DNA of 64,000 nt from NCBI GenBank assembly GCA_002189035.1, contig NEEC01000014.1:1862501-1926500 (forward strand), written 5' to 3'. Position 1 is the first letter of the stretch. Every line of letters begins with the position of its first letter. This document shows positions 48,091 to 58,921 of this stretch, piece after piece. A program made the position numbers and the translations under genes. The notes under the pieces were generated by a model that worked only from the letters and a program-made list of their open reading frames with translations, made no database searches and was not told the origin of the DNA. Source of the DNA: Utricularia gibba. Lineage: Eukaryota; Streptophyta; Magnoliopsida; Lamiales; Lentibulariaceae.

Positions 48091-49763
48091 TTTAAGTGCA
48101 AAAAAAAAAAGATAAAATCAGATATTAAGTTTGAACGGATAAAAATTAAATTAACCTATAATATGACTACTACCTATAATTAATAAAAACTTGGCAGGTA
48201 ATCTATGCATTACGTGTACGTCTAAGCCATCGGATCCTAAATTTAAATTGGTTAGCGGCTGGCTTCGTGGTGCAGTTGCGTGCAGGAGGGGCTCATGCAT
48301 GACTCTCCGGGAGGTCTTGCTTTTCAAAACTAATCACCAAGTCTTGAAGGGGATCGTCGTCGGAATGGGTAGGAAGCAAGGTGCCGGTAAATGTAGACAT
48401 CTCCAGCTTAAAAGACTGATGGGTTCGATTCAATCGCTTTCGCCGTTTCCGTGTGTAATCAGTATCTGGACTGTGAATGGAAAAACGTAGAGAAGGATTC
48501 GCAGTGAAGCAAACCCAAGTTATGTAAAGGTAGCTTTTCGGAATGCCGACAAGCCAAACACCAAACAAAGAAAACACAGACGTGCAGTCCAGAGATCTTT
48601 CTTAGTGAGATAAAAAATTATAATTTATTTAAATTTAAATATGGATGATTTAGTTATTAATTTTACTTATTGTTTAATCAACAGAATTAAAATTTTATTT
48701 TAAATATAAAATAAAGTTGTATTAAAAAAGGATATAATTTAAAATAAATCCTTTTAAGTGGAATAAAAATAAGTAATTGTTTTAAATTATCCTTCCACAA
48801 ACAAATAATTGTTTAATACACAATTATCGCCATATAAATAGGAAGCATGTTGTGGGCCCGTTGAGGGATGGGCTGAGGTGATATAAATAGGCATTGTGGT
48901 GTACGACTGTTGATAAGCGGGCCTACTTTTTCAATGAAGCCCATTAAGGAAGAGGAGCATGATGAATCAACCAAATTTCTGGAACTATCTAAGGGCTCGG
49001 AAATGGGCTCCGTGCTGTGAACCAGCGGGAGCTTTTTGTGCGGAAGATCCTGTATCGGCACACAGAAGCACGCATACTGCGATTTGTGAGGCGGTTTTGC
49101 ATTTTCTGTGTGGTCGGAAGAGATTTGGGTGAGTAGATCTCCTCAGCCATTAGCCTACTATATCTTCCTTTCTTTCCGGGATTGTCACCGTGGATTCGTA
49201 TTCTGCCTGCTCTATTTTTTTTTTAATTTTTTTTGGGTGTTGGCTTTTTGTGGTTGATACATGTGGAAGTTGGAAATTCGATCTTCTTTTCGTGTAAGTT
49301 AGCTACTGTAGGATTCTTGTGTGTGGGTAGTACAAGCTTTCTTTCGTATTCTTTGTTTCCTGCAACCATTCATATGTTTTTTTGTCCCCCGGTGGCTCGG
49401 TTTTGAAAAATCGGACGTAAACCTTTGTTGATTAGAATCTCGGAATAGGAACCTTTTCGTGCAGAGTCTAACGGTTTCTTCATTTTTCCCTTTCGGTTTG
49501 GCTTGCAGATGATGAGGGTAAATTGAGTGCATTGAACGCAATTGTTTGTTTCTTGGGTTTTGTTGGAAGGATCCTCTATTGGAGCTGGTGGGTGTTGCTG
49601 AGGCGTCGTTTTGTGCTCCTTCCTCTAATGTTGTGCGGTGAGTGTTTGAGAGTCGGTTTGCTTTTTAGGCAGGCATAGTTGGTTGATTATAAAGTTTAGC
49701 TCCTTGAAAAGATTGGTGCACTTGGTTTTGAAAGGGTCTTGCTAGGGATGTTTGCGTGCTAGC

Positions 49764-52700
49764 ATGATATGGTGTCTGGCACCTGCAATGTCTGAACTGC
49801 CGAGATCTATCGAAAATCCACATCAATACCCTGAAATGAAGCAAGAAGACAACCACGACGTGGTAATAAAAAACATGCAGCCAAGTGATACAGGAATAAA
49901 ACAAAGTGTGAACATAGAAAAGACGACACAGAAGCTGGATGGTCTTAATGGATTCTCAGTCTTTGGAGCACAGGATGTGGCTCTGCAGTATGATTCATCG
50001 ATGCTTACATGCACACCAACTCTAGGAATTTCTGTTATTCCTAGTGATGGAATAGCTCCCGAAACGAGTGTTTCTTATGAGTTCACTGAATTGGGAAATG
50101 AACACAAGGGATCTTCTGATAAAAGGAGAAAAGATAAGTCTAAACTAACGGGTCCAGTGCTTAGTTCGTGGTCTCTGCGATCAAAAAGTCAAGAGAAACC
50201 CAAGTCTCCTGAGCCTGGTGAATCTGCAAAAGAATTTGATGTTAACAGGGAGGAAAGAAGAGGAAGAAAAAGGAAGCTGTCAACAAAAAATAATGTCAAT
50301 GAATTCTCGAGGACAAAAACCCACTTGAGGTATTTATTGCATCGAATAAAATATGAGCAGAGTCTTATTGATGCTTACTCTGCTGAAGGGTGGAAAGGGC
50401 AAAGGTGGGTGTTTCTATGCTTTTTCTTGTTAAATACATTGCTGATTTGTATTTTAAGAGAGAATTTGAGGATTTCTGTATTGATATTCGCCTAGCGCTC
50501 CTTTTGTTTTCAATATAATGAAGGTTTGACAGTTTTTATGGTATAAGTTTTTTAAAAAAAGCCGTTCACCACCTTAGTGAAATAGTGGAATGGTTATCTT
50601 TGCTGTTGAACCTCTGATTTGCTTTATTTTTTCACTGGCTTTTCCTCTACACGTTGCAGCTTGGAGAAGCTTAAGCCTGAGAAAGAGCTCCAGCGTGCAA
50701 AATCTCATATTTTACGTTACAAGCTGAAAATTCGGGCGTTGTTTGAGCATCTCGATCAGTCTCTTGCAAATGGAAGGCTTCCAGAATCTCTGTTTGATTC
50801 TACAGGAGAGATTGATAGTGAAGATGTATACCTTTTTACTTGGTGCATTCATGTACATTTATAGATGATAGCATGCTGGATTCACTATGTCTTACAATAA
50901 TTTTTCTGCAATTTACCAATGATGCTGAGCATCATTTCCCACATTACAGATTTTTTGTGCTAAGTGTGGTTCGAAGGATTTGACGCTTGACAATGATATC
51001 ATTCTTTGTGATGGTGCCTGCGTGCGCGGATTTCATCAGTACTGCTTGGAGCCACCTTTGCTAAAAGAACACAGTAAATGCCGTTCATCCTCACCCTATT
51101 GTTTTGAAATCTTCTTCATTTCTAATTGGTATTTTTGTGCTCTCCGTGTTGTTTTAAACAGTCCCTCCTGGTGACGAAGGATGGATTTGTCCAGGGTGTG
51201 ATTGTAAACAAGACTGTATTGACATGCTGAAGGATTTTCACAGTACAGAAGTTTCGCTAACTGATAGTTGGGAGGTACCCATCCTTGTGTATTATCGACT
51301 ATCACATGCATTTCTTTCCTAGTCAAAACTATTCATTATTAATTTGCTGATCCTGTTCTCTTTTTTGCAGAATATTTTTCCCGAGGTTGCCGAAGCTGCA
51401 TCTGGGAATAATTTGGACACTGTGTTTGCATCTTTTGATGATTCTGAAGATGATGATTATGAACCTGACAAGCCGGAAATTTCTCAGAAGGATAGTGATG
51501 GTCAAACGACTTCCAGTGAGTCTGGCTATTTTTCAGCACCTGACGGGCTAGCACCATGTGAAAATGAAACACAACAACTAGGTGGTCTTCCTTCAGAAGA
51601 CTCTGAAGATGGCGATTTTGACCCCTCTGTAATGCATCAGGAGGAGCCTGCCATGTCGGAGAGTTCAGATTTTACATCTGATTCAGAGGACCTTGGTGCT
51701 CTTCTTGAAGATGAAATGGATAATCAAAATTTGCCTCTCGATAATGTTCAACCATCTGTAGATTCCAAAGAAAATGATTATGCAGTTGATGGGATGAAGA
51801 GGCAATCCCTAGCACAAGAACTGTCTTTCCATAGTGAGAGCGCTGTGGAGTGCGTATCTGGAAAAAGACATGTAGAGCGGTTGGATTACAAAAAATTGCA
51901 CGACGTGAGTGCAGCTTTTCAACTTTATCTTTCTTTGATTTTCTTGAAGCTTTGCCTTTTTCGCCTTATAGTTCTCTTTGGATTATGTTCTCTGCCAAAG
52001 GAAGCATTTGGAAATTATTCTTCTGACTCAAGTGATGAGGATTTTGAAGAGGCGTCCGCAGCCAAGAAGAAGATAAGCTACCATGAAAAAACTCAAGTGA
52101 AGTCTTCAAGCCAGACTTCGTTTAGGACTGTGAGCGCAGGTAGTGTGGATGAGAATGTAAGAAGCAGTAATGTACCTAAAAGGACTCGGCGGCCAACTCC
52201 TGATGCTGACAGTGGAGAGCAGTTGAGTCACTCTGGTTCGGATAATAAAGGTTCCAGAAGATCATCAACCTATAAACGCCTAGGGGAAGCTGTAACACAG
52301 GTACTTATATGCTCATTCCATTGCGTTTCAGGTGATGGGTGTAGGCATTGATAGCATCGGGTAGATATCCATCCTTTTGGATTGATTACCGTGACCCTAA
52401 ATGATGCTGATTCTGTTGTTTCAGAAACTGTACTCGTCCTTTCTGGAGAACAAGTACCCGGACAAGTTTTCCAAGGAAAAACTGGCCAATGAATTGGGGA
52501 TCAGTGTCCGTCAGGTATGAGCCAACATCCCTTGTCTATATTTCGTAGTTAGTAGTATATCGCGATCGACATGACTGGTATTCGTTGTCAGGTTTCGAAA
52601 TGGTTCGAAAATGCTCGTTGGAGCTTTAACCATAGACCAAAACCAGAGTCATCTGTAACTCACAACCCGCCGGAAAATCCTTCAACTCCAGATGCACTTG

Positions 52701-52846
52701 GCAACCATTCTAGTCACATCGTGGGGCTGCAAGAATCCCCTGGGGTGGTTAACTATGCTCCTGGAGCTGAAAGTTCAGCAAGAGAAACAACCGGGAACGC
52801 ATTGAAGCCATCACAAAGGAGCGGCGGGGTGGACAGAGTGGGCTGA
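49764..52846 (+). CDS. HAT3.1: HAT3.1-type PHD-finger and homeodomain protein
   Basis: Nuclear chromatin/DNA-binding protein. Eight exons: 49764-50404, 50660-50825, 50950-51073, 51162-51274, 51371-51904, 52001-52300, 52425-52514, 52592-52846; 740 residues. The order matches plant HAT3.1/PRH: a basic N-terminal part with [20 protein letters not shown], a Leu-rich segment ([20 protein letters not shown]), a C4HC3 PHD finger at about 272-325 ([44 protein letters not shown]), a long acidic Ser/Asp/Glu region including [11 protein letters not shown], and a C-terminal divergent homeodomain at about 612-672. Helix 3 of the homeodomain reads [12 protein letters not shown]. The first in-frame ATG is 49764; a second at 49788 (MSELPRS) is equally possible. 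Splicing phases all fit. Confidence 0.93.
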
Positions 52847-53575
52847 AGGTGGCCAACTCTGCCTCCACCCCCGCCGGCCTACGGCTTCTCAGATGAGCGG
52901 CAGCTGCAGACTCCTGACTTGAGGATGGTGCTTGCATACGGACATCCCGACGCAGTGACTCTCAAAAAGCTGTGCATTGATATGCTTTGTATTGAATCCT
53001 GGAAACGGTCCGGAGGCCATGCCTGTGATCGTCTTCGGTTCTCTGACAAGGGGGCGGGTGTTGGATGAATTCTCCGGCGCCGCCCATTGCATGTGTGTTT
53101 GTATGCGAATGCTCTCTAGACTCATCCCGACGACGGTGCCATTTCCCTTCCTGTTTTTCTTCGACTCCTTTGCGAATCGAATCAAATACCAAACAAGGGA
53201 ATATTGAAGTCGATATTCAATTTGTGAAATCACAGATTAAAAATAATCGAAATAAGTATTTATTTAATATCTTAAAATAATATTTTGTCATTTCAACGGC
53301 ATCATACCATGGATTAAGTATCGAATATTATTGTCATTAAATAGGCTCGAGTAATTTGGGCTTTTTGATCCAGTTTACATAAAATATTTTGGTTTGCACA
53401 CCTACCGGGCCGGGTCCGGCCCCGCCAGCCCAAGTCCGCATAGGCAAGAGAGAGAATAATTAGTTGTCATTTGTCCTCCAGGCTCCGGCGTTCGCGCGTC
53501 GCAGAACCCTAGTCGGAAGTCAAGGCGGACAGGAGCCAAAATTCGCCCTAAATCGTCGTAGCGGGTCATTCGCAG
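52847..53575. other. Spacer between the HAT3.1-type gene and a small gene
   Basis: 3' UTR of the PHD/homeodomain gene up to about 53200, an AT-rich stretch, then the GC-rich leader of the small gene with GGGCCGGG and GGCCCCGCC motifs near 53407. No extra gene. Confidence 0.5.
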
Positions 53576-53893
53576 ATGGGCGAGAGGCCGGTTCCGAGAA
53601 GGGAGAGTCCATGGGGGGTGTCTGATGGCCCTCACAAGGAACCAAAAGCGCACAGATGTAATGATCGTGTGGAAGATGTGATCTACGCGTTGTTTGAAGG
53701 CAACCCTTTCAAAACAGTTCCAGGGCCTTTTAAGCTTTTCTGGAAATGCATGCGCTCGAAACCTGGAGAGGAGCCTACTGAACCTTTCTTCTACTTGGAC
53801 CTGGATCCTCCAAAAGATCAACAGTGGAGGAAAAACCATAGATTTCTGGTATTGTTTAATGGGTGGTTCAGGGAATTCCACAGTTCATTTTGA
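53576..53893 (+). CDS. Small conserved plant protein, function unknown
   Basis: A single open frame of 105 residues starting MGERPVPRRESPWGVSDGP. The core RCNDRVEDVIYALFEGNPFK, TVPGPFKLFWKCMRSKPGEE, PTEPFFYLDLDPPK has the look of a conserved plant-only family of about 85-110 residues with two Cys. I recall similar Arabidopsis proteins of unknown role but cannot name a function with confidence. There is no signal peptide or membrane segment. The tail after DLDPPK (WRKNHRFLVLFNGWFREF) is less family-like and may read into former intron or UTR. Confidence 0.72.
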   Translation: MGERPVPRRESPWGVSDGPHKEPKAHRCNDRVEDVIYALFEGNPFKTVPGPFKLFWKCMRSKPGEEPTEPFFYLDLDPPKDQQWRKNHRFLVLFNGWFREFHSSF

Positions 53894-54335
53894 ATGTCGT
53901 CGTGATGAATAAATGTGGGATCTTTGCCTGATCTTCTCCCAAGTTTATTCACTCCTGCCGCATTCTCGAGAGTGACCATTTCTGCTGTTTGATTCCTTCG
54001 CATATAAAAAAGGATGGTGTTTTGCGTAGTGACATTCTATTTACACGTCGCTAATGTTTCTTTGAAGAACGTGAGCGATGAATCCAGTATCTGGAAGGAA
54101 CTGAGCTTCATTTGCAGCCATTTGCTTATTCATGGAGTAAATCTTATGACTTCTTTACATAATGAGAACATATGCTGGCACGAAGCATATCTTGTTTTCA
54201 TACTCAGAAACTTGGTAAACATTCCTGCAATCTTCCAGTAAATGCTAGCACTTGCCCGTACCCTTCAAACTATGTAAAAAGCCTCAATAGCCATGTAACG
54301 CAACCACAATTGTCTTACCTGGAGCATAGCGATTA
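53894..54335. other. Convergent 3' region
   Basis: Lies between the 3' ends of the small gene (+) and the C2H2 gene (-). AT-rich and UTR-like; no gene seen. Confidence 0.5.
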
Positions 54336-54815
54336 CTACAGTTTGAGATTTAAATCAAGCGTACTTAACTTCAGTGGTTTCTGCTCTGCTTCTTCTCGCG
54401 TATTGAATCTGAAACTTCCTGGCCATGTGTTGTTTGTTGAGTCATCTGGTTTTCCGGACTCGCATGGTATGCCAGCTCTGGCATTGGAAATAGTGAACCC
54501 TGTTTCCCTTCTGACTGGTTTATGCACCAGGGAATGAGGTTGAACCCCTAGTGATCTCATCATGGTTGTATGCATTGGCAGCGATGTCATTGGCATCATA
54601 TTGTGGTGTTGCCTTGCTGCTTTCCGTTCCTTTTTGTGGGCGTTTTGATGTCCGCCAAGAGCCTGTGAGCTGCAGAACTTCTGAAAGCAGAAGTTGCATG
54701 TAAAATTTTTCACCCTTGATGGTTGTTTCTCCACTTCAGATGGTTCCTTTCTCAGGCTCAGAGACAACCACTCCCTAGAGTTTTGTGGCCATGTTCTTTG
54801 GTCTTCACTGGCCAT
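54336..54815 (-). CDS. Single-finger C2H2 protein with C-terminal EAR motif (ZFP1/ZFP4-like)
   Basis: From the ATG at 54815 the protein has 159 residues. It has one Q-type finger (KNFTCNFCFQKFCSSQALGG then HQNAHKKERKAAR), the family block MRSLGVQPHSLVHKP, WPGSFRF and a C-terminal EAR repression motif LDLNLKL. A second Leu-rich EAR-like stretch, WLSLSLRK, is near the N-terminus. Related plant ZFP proteins are nuclear transcriptional repressors in development and hormone responses. The frame stays open upstream to 55037 (another 74 codons with an ATG), but those residues are not family-like. A CTTTCAG acceptor at about 54904-54910 suggests that the upstream part is leader or intron, so I use the internal Met. 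Confidence 0.85.
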   Translation of the reverse strand: MASEDQRTWPQNSREWLSLSLRKEPSEVEKQPSRVKNFTCNFCFQKFCSSQALGGHQNAHKKERKAARQHHNMMPMTSLPMHTTMMRSLGVQPHSLVHKPVRRETGFTISNARAGIPCESGKPDDSTNNTWPGSFRFNTREEAEQKPLKLSTLDLNLKL

Positions 54816-57365
54816 AGTTTTCGTCAGTCTCCCACCAAGTTTTGCTCGCTCTCTCTTGTCTGGTTTTGTCCTTGCGTGAAAGGCTTCAGATTCCTGAAAG
54901 ACGTTCCAAAAAGCAGGAAGGCACAAAGTATTCAGAAGATGAAGCATGATAAATACGACTTCCTTTGATCCCCTCCTCACTGTCCCCAGCGTGTGATGGT
55001 AACCACATAACTCGTTTTTCCCCCACAGATTCTCCACTACCTTTTTATTCCATTGTTTATTGTGAGATCAGATAAACCTTTTTAGTTTTCACAAAATTAG
55101 CTCAAATTCCACTCACAGCCATTAACTTTTTCCCATGAGTAGGGGCTACGCTTATGGGTATACTATGAGTGTTGCAAGAACTTACCGGCAGTGTTTGGAG
55201 TCTCAAGCCACTTCTCTTGAACAGTTTTCAGTTACTGTTCCTCATTGCTTCGTATGACGTAAGATCTCTGAAAGCTTCCAAGGAGCCTTGGTATGATTAG
55301 ACCTGCAGGAACACTTTTCCTTTTTTTCTTCTTTAAGAAAGAGAAGGTGAGTCAACACAAGCTTTTATCAAGACTCAGTTGTTGCAGATAGTGGTTGCAG
55401 AATCATCACACTAAGGTTTGCTTGGACACAATAGAGGATGCCTCGGTTACGGTTCCCAGTACATGTCACATTTATAGATAGCTAAGCCCCACGGCATATT
55501 GTTCAAAGTTTGGCAGCGTATAAAGATCCAACCTTTTATAGATATTGTCTGCTTTCCCTGGCTGAACACTCGTGTAGTGTCGTCGAGGCTTTGTGATGAA
55601 GACCTGAAATGAGAAACAGGGATCATAAGATGAAAAAAAGAAGACTGTTTTTCGTCTGTTATAAATTCATCTACCAAGTTTTATGGGTGTTAGCTTGATC
55701 CATGTTTTGACGTACCTTACATGGAACAAGAAAGAGTAGCAAATACTTTTCTTGCCTCCAGCTCTTTATTGTCATCTAATCTTCCTTCACCACGACTGCT
55801 ACTTTATTCCCTTCGAACAACGACCCTCATTGGTGTCCTGAACCTTTTGCTTTGTAGCCTACCAAAGAACACAGCCTACCTGAATATCATACCATGAAAC
55901 AGTAATTCCAAAGGTTCTGTAGGCAGTTGTGTTTGTTCAAGTCTAATGATGCATATCATCAGTTGTTGTAATGGTGATGGGAATCGGGATCAGATAAGGT
56001 GATGTTGAAGTTTGACGATCATATTACAACCAGAAAAGATGCACACCTTTGGAAGAATCGCAGTTTCCCTTTCTTTTTGACCAATCCTTGTGTTTCCATG
56101 GAGCACACTTGCTTGGTAGCCACTCATCGCTTCTTGGAAAAAAAAGTAAAAACAAGACGATCATCAACAGCAGAAGATAAGCAACAACATACTTTCCCAC
56201 TCGCATGTGAAGAAACTTTTAGAATTTCTTATCCATCTAAAAGCTCACACTTTTCTTTCACTATCCACCCTTAGTTCCAAGCACCCACGCATTTTAGTTC
56301 CAGCATCTTCCTTTGTCGTGTTACCAAAAAATCTCCCATACCTATCGCATAGAGTTACCAGATGAGAAGATGGTCTCAGTGGCATCCATTAGCTTGGGCT
56401 TTACTTTGGAATGACATGTTCAATTGCATCACAAGTGGGGCTCAAAGCTCACACAAGTGCATTGTGCTTTCAGACCTTTTACTTTCAAGAGACGTGTTCA
56501 AATTACTTAAGACATGTTTTGCTTCTGTCTTTTGAGTTTCTTTTTTTCTTTCTTTCTTTCTCGTGTAGTCTTTTTCTCGCATGCTGATACACCAACCTCA
56601 TTTTTATTCTCATTTCGAAACAATGGAGAAGATCACTAGCATTTAACAGAATCTAGGCCACGAAAAGCACAGCACAGCACTTACATGTTCCATAACCAGA
56701 TGAAAGGAAGATGGAAGGATTGTGCCACTGCTCACCCATTTCAAGAATGCTGATCAGGAGCCCGATGTGTTAACCAAAAAATACGCTGAAGCCAATCAGA
56801 TGACTGTAATGACACTGGTGACAAAACCGTGAATCTTGTCAGGAAAATGTGTGCTCAATGAGTTGACAGCCACTTGTAGAAAAACTAACACGAGTTGATT
56901 GATCCACTTGCTTGTCATAGCGGGGAGTGAATAAGGACAATCTAAGAGCCAACACAGCATCAAAGTGGAACAAATGAGGCGTAAAGCAATTGGCTATCCA
57001 CAAACGCACGGAAACCTGCGTAACAGGAAAATTCTCACATAACTTGCACGAGCGTGAAAACAACCTGACACTAATGAGGACCAAAAGCGAAGCCGATGGA
57101 TAAACAATCAACAAAAAACTTTGTCTCTGCAGGGAATCGAGAGACCTCAGTTTCTTTAACACATCCCCCTTCGTAAAGTATACATGATGATAGCCCACAA
57201 CGCATTTCTCCCGATTTCAACCAAAACATGAGAAGATGCGTACTGGGGATTGGGATTCCGCTAAGGATATCGTAAAGAACATCTAATGTCAGGGCCATTG
57301 CAGAATACTTGCACATTCATGTTGTTAAGATAAGCAGTAACTTGGGCTGCATCCATATGACTCAC

Positions 57366-57600
57366 GGATGTATTAAAATACACAATACTATACGGTAAAA
57401 TGAAATTAAATAATCAAGTTTATAATAAATGCTATATCACTATTAATCGGTTTGATCTAATATTTCATAATATGATTTATGTTTATTATATATTTGAATT
57501 TCACGTGTATTCGTCCGATCCATCAGATCCTAAATTTCAATATGGTATCAAAACGTTTACCTCACATCATGACTTAAGTAGTTAAGATAAGTTTAGTATT
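57366..57600 (+). repeat. Dispersed AT-rich LTR-like repeat, copy 3
   Basis: Contains TAATATTTCATAATATGATT, TTTGAATTTCACGTGTATTC and CCTAAATTTCAATATGGTATC followed by AAAACG. ATATGGTATCA matches the start of the tRNA-Met primer-binding site that follows a 5' LTR in many plant retrotransposons. Confidence 0.5.
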
Positions 57601-57759
57601 GGTCTTTAAGTCTGGTTAACAAAAAAGTCAAGGAAATATATTGACTTTATGTGACAAAAAATTAAATCGACCTATAACTCAATCATTACCTACAATCACA
57701 TACACATTATACAAATGTAAGTCTTAATCAAATCAAACATCAATTCGATTTGAAGATAT

Positions 57760-57955
57760 GTGTTGAAATATACAATATCATATCGAAAAAATAAAATGAA
57801 ATAATTAATTATATAAAAAATTATATATCATTAATAATCAATTGAATTTATTTTTTTTTAATGTAATCTACATTTATTGTGTATTTGAAATAATGTATAT
57901 TCATCCTATATATCATATACTAAATTCCAATAGTCTGGACTATTTCAATATGGGT
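57760..57955 (+). repeat. Dispersed AT-rich LTR-like repeat, copy 4
   Basis: Starts TGTTGAAATATACAATATCA and shares AAAATGAAATAATTAATTAT and CATTTATTGTGTATTTGAAA with copy 3. The PBS-like end is degenerate. Confidence 0.5.
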
Positions 57956-58155
57956 CGGGTCGTACATAAAAAAAAAAAAGTCTTCCGACTCGTGGTCTAC
58001 CCATCATGCTTGCTATTAATCTGTCTTCGTTGATACGACAATGGAGAAGAAGAGAAGCAAAGAAACCGCAGAACGGAAGCCCCCTCATAAACAAGTTCAT
58101 TCGATGAAAGATATTGATGATGATGAAGGAAAATATGGGAGAGCACGTCTCTTAC

Positions 58156-58254
58156 CTTATAAAGCAGCACCAAGGACGCCATGAATGAACAACGATCACC
58201 TCTAAACTCTTTCAGTTGTGCTGCTGCTTTGTAATCCCTTTGTGTCCCCGTCAT
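58156..58254 (-). other. Candidate first exon of an unassigned minus-strand gene
   Basis: An ATG at 58254 opens 33 codons (MTGTQRDYKAAAQLKEFRGD then RCSFMASLVLLYK) ending exactly at a perfect AAG|GTAAGA donor. The 58318-58610 region upstream has several GGGCC-type motifs, as in promoters of constitutive genes. No convincing second exon could be found downstream, where two LTR-like repeats lie, so it may be a truncated gene or chance. Confidence 0.22.
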
Positions 58255-58921
58255 TTTCTTGCTCTCTCTAATCTGTCCATCCAGACAAAACAGAAGGCAA
58301 ACATTATCTAAATTGCTGTGCTCTTTCCGACTGTGAATCGAGTTATCCTAAAATTTTACGGATCTCAAACGGAAGAAACATATCCGCCGAACATCACATC
58401 ACCAGGACGATTTGAAAGGATCCAACCCCAATCCGATTCAACAGAGAAGAAGCATGGGCGAGCGCGAAAGACAAATTTGGGCCTCTTCCCTGGGCCCCCA
58501 ATGACGAACCACAGGTCCTTCTTGGTGAGAAATTCAGGCCCAGCCCATACCTTAATCAACATTATCCTCTTTTGCCTTCTGGGTCCAATTATAGGAACCA
58601 TATTTTAAAATAATTTGAAATGCAAAATATCTCTTATGTTACCTCTGTGTGTGGGTGGCGGGTCGGGTCGGGTCGGGTAATATGGGGCCCCGAGATAATG
58701 TACGGAAGTTGAAATGATTTATCCGAAATGCGACCGAAGGCCTCTTTTGGTTCAAGTTTTTCAAAGCAATAATGAGGGGGGGGACCCACGTGAAGGATCG
58801 AAGGAAACCGACAGGAATTTAATTTTTTGAAAATAAATAATCCACAAAATAAGCAACACGGTCATGACGACACGGGAAATCCAGTTCAGGGTTTACACAA
58901 CAAAAGCAAGATAAGAAAATC
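58255..58921. other. 3' flank of the UGT gene with GGGCC motifs
   Basis: Holds the 3' UTR of the glucosyltransferase gene (58800-58921), a GGGTC tandem run at 58659-58677 and several GGGCC/GGCCC motifs at 58484-58545. No gene. Confidence 0.45.

Larger units (their letters stand above)
46806..49763. other. Divergent spacer between GH3 and HAT3.1-type genes
   Basis: GH3 promoter on the low side (TATA at 46914-46922), followed by AT-rich sequence at 46980-47330. 47884-48090 is an LTR-like repeat copy. 48191-48490 has a 99-codon plus-strand frame without an ATG start or recognisable domain. From about 49060 the 5' leader of the HAT3.1-type gene begins; a likely leader intron runs from the GTGAGT near 49130 to the GCAG at 49506-49509. 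Confidence 0.5.
54816..58155. other. Long spacer upstream of the C2H2 gene
   Basis: No supported gene. 54816-55300 is leader and promoter of the C2H2 gene. 55300-57350 has mixed composition with short frames on both strands and no domains; it may hold long non-coding transcripts. 57366-57600 and 57760-57955 are two copies of the LTR-like repeat in direct orientation. 58001-58155 may be intron of the weak candidate at 58156-58254. Confidence 0.45.

Noticed and set aside
48191-48490. 99-codon plus-strand frame next to an LTR-like repeat
   Set aside because: No ATG start, no recognised domain and no splice or promoter context.
56704-56800. Segment whose translation faintly resembles the end of a copia polyprotein
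   Set aside because: The similarity is limited to a few residues, with no longer open frame or LTR pair around it.
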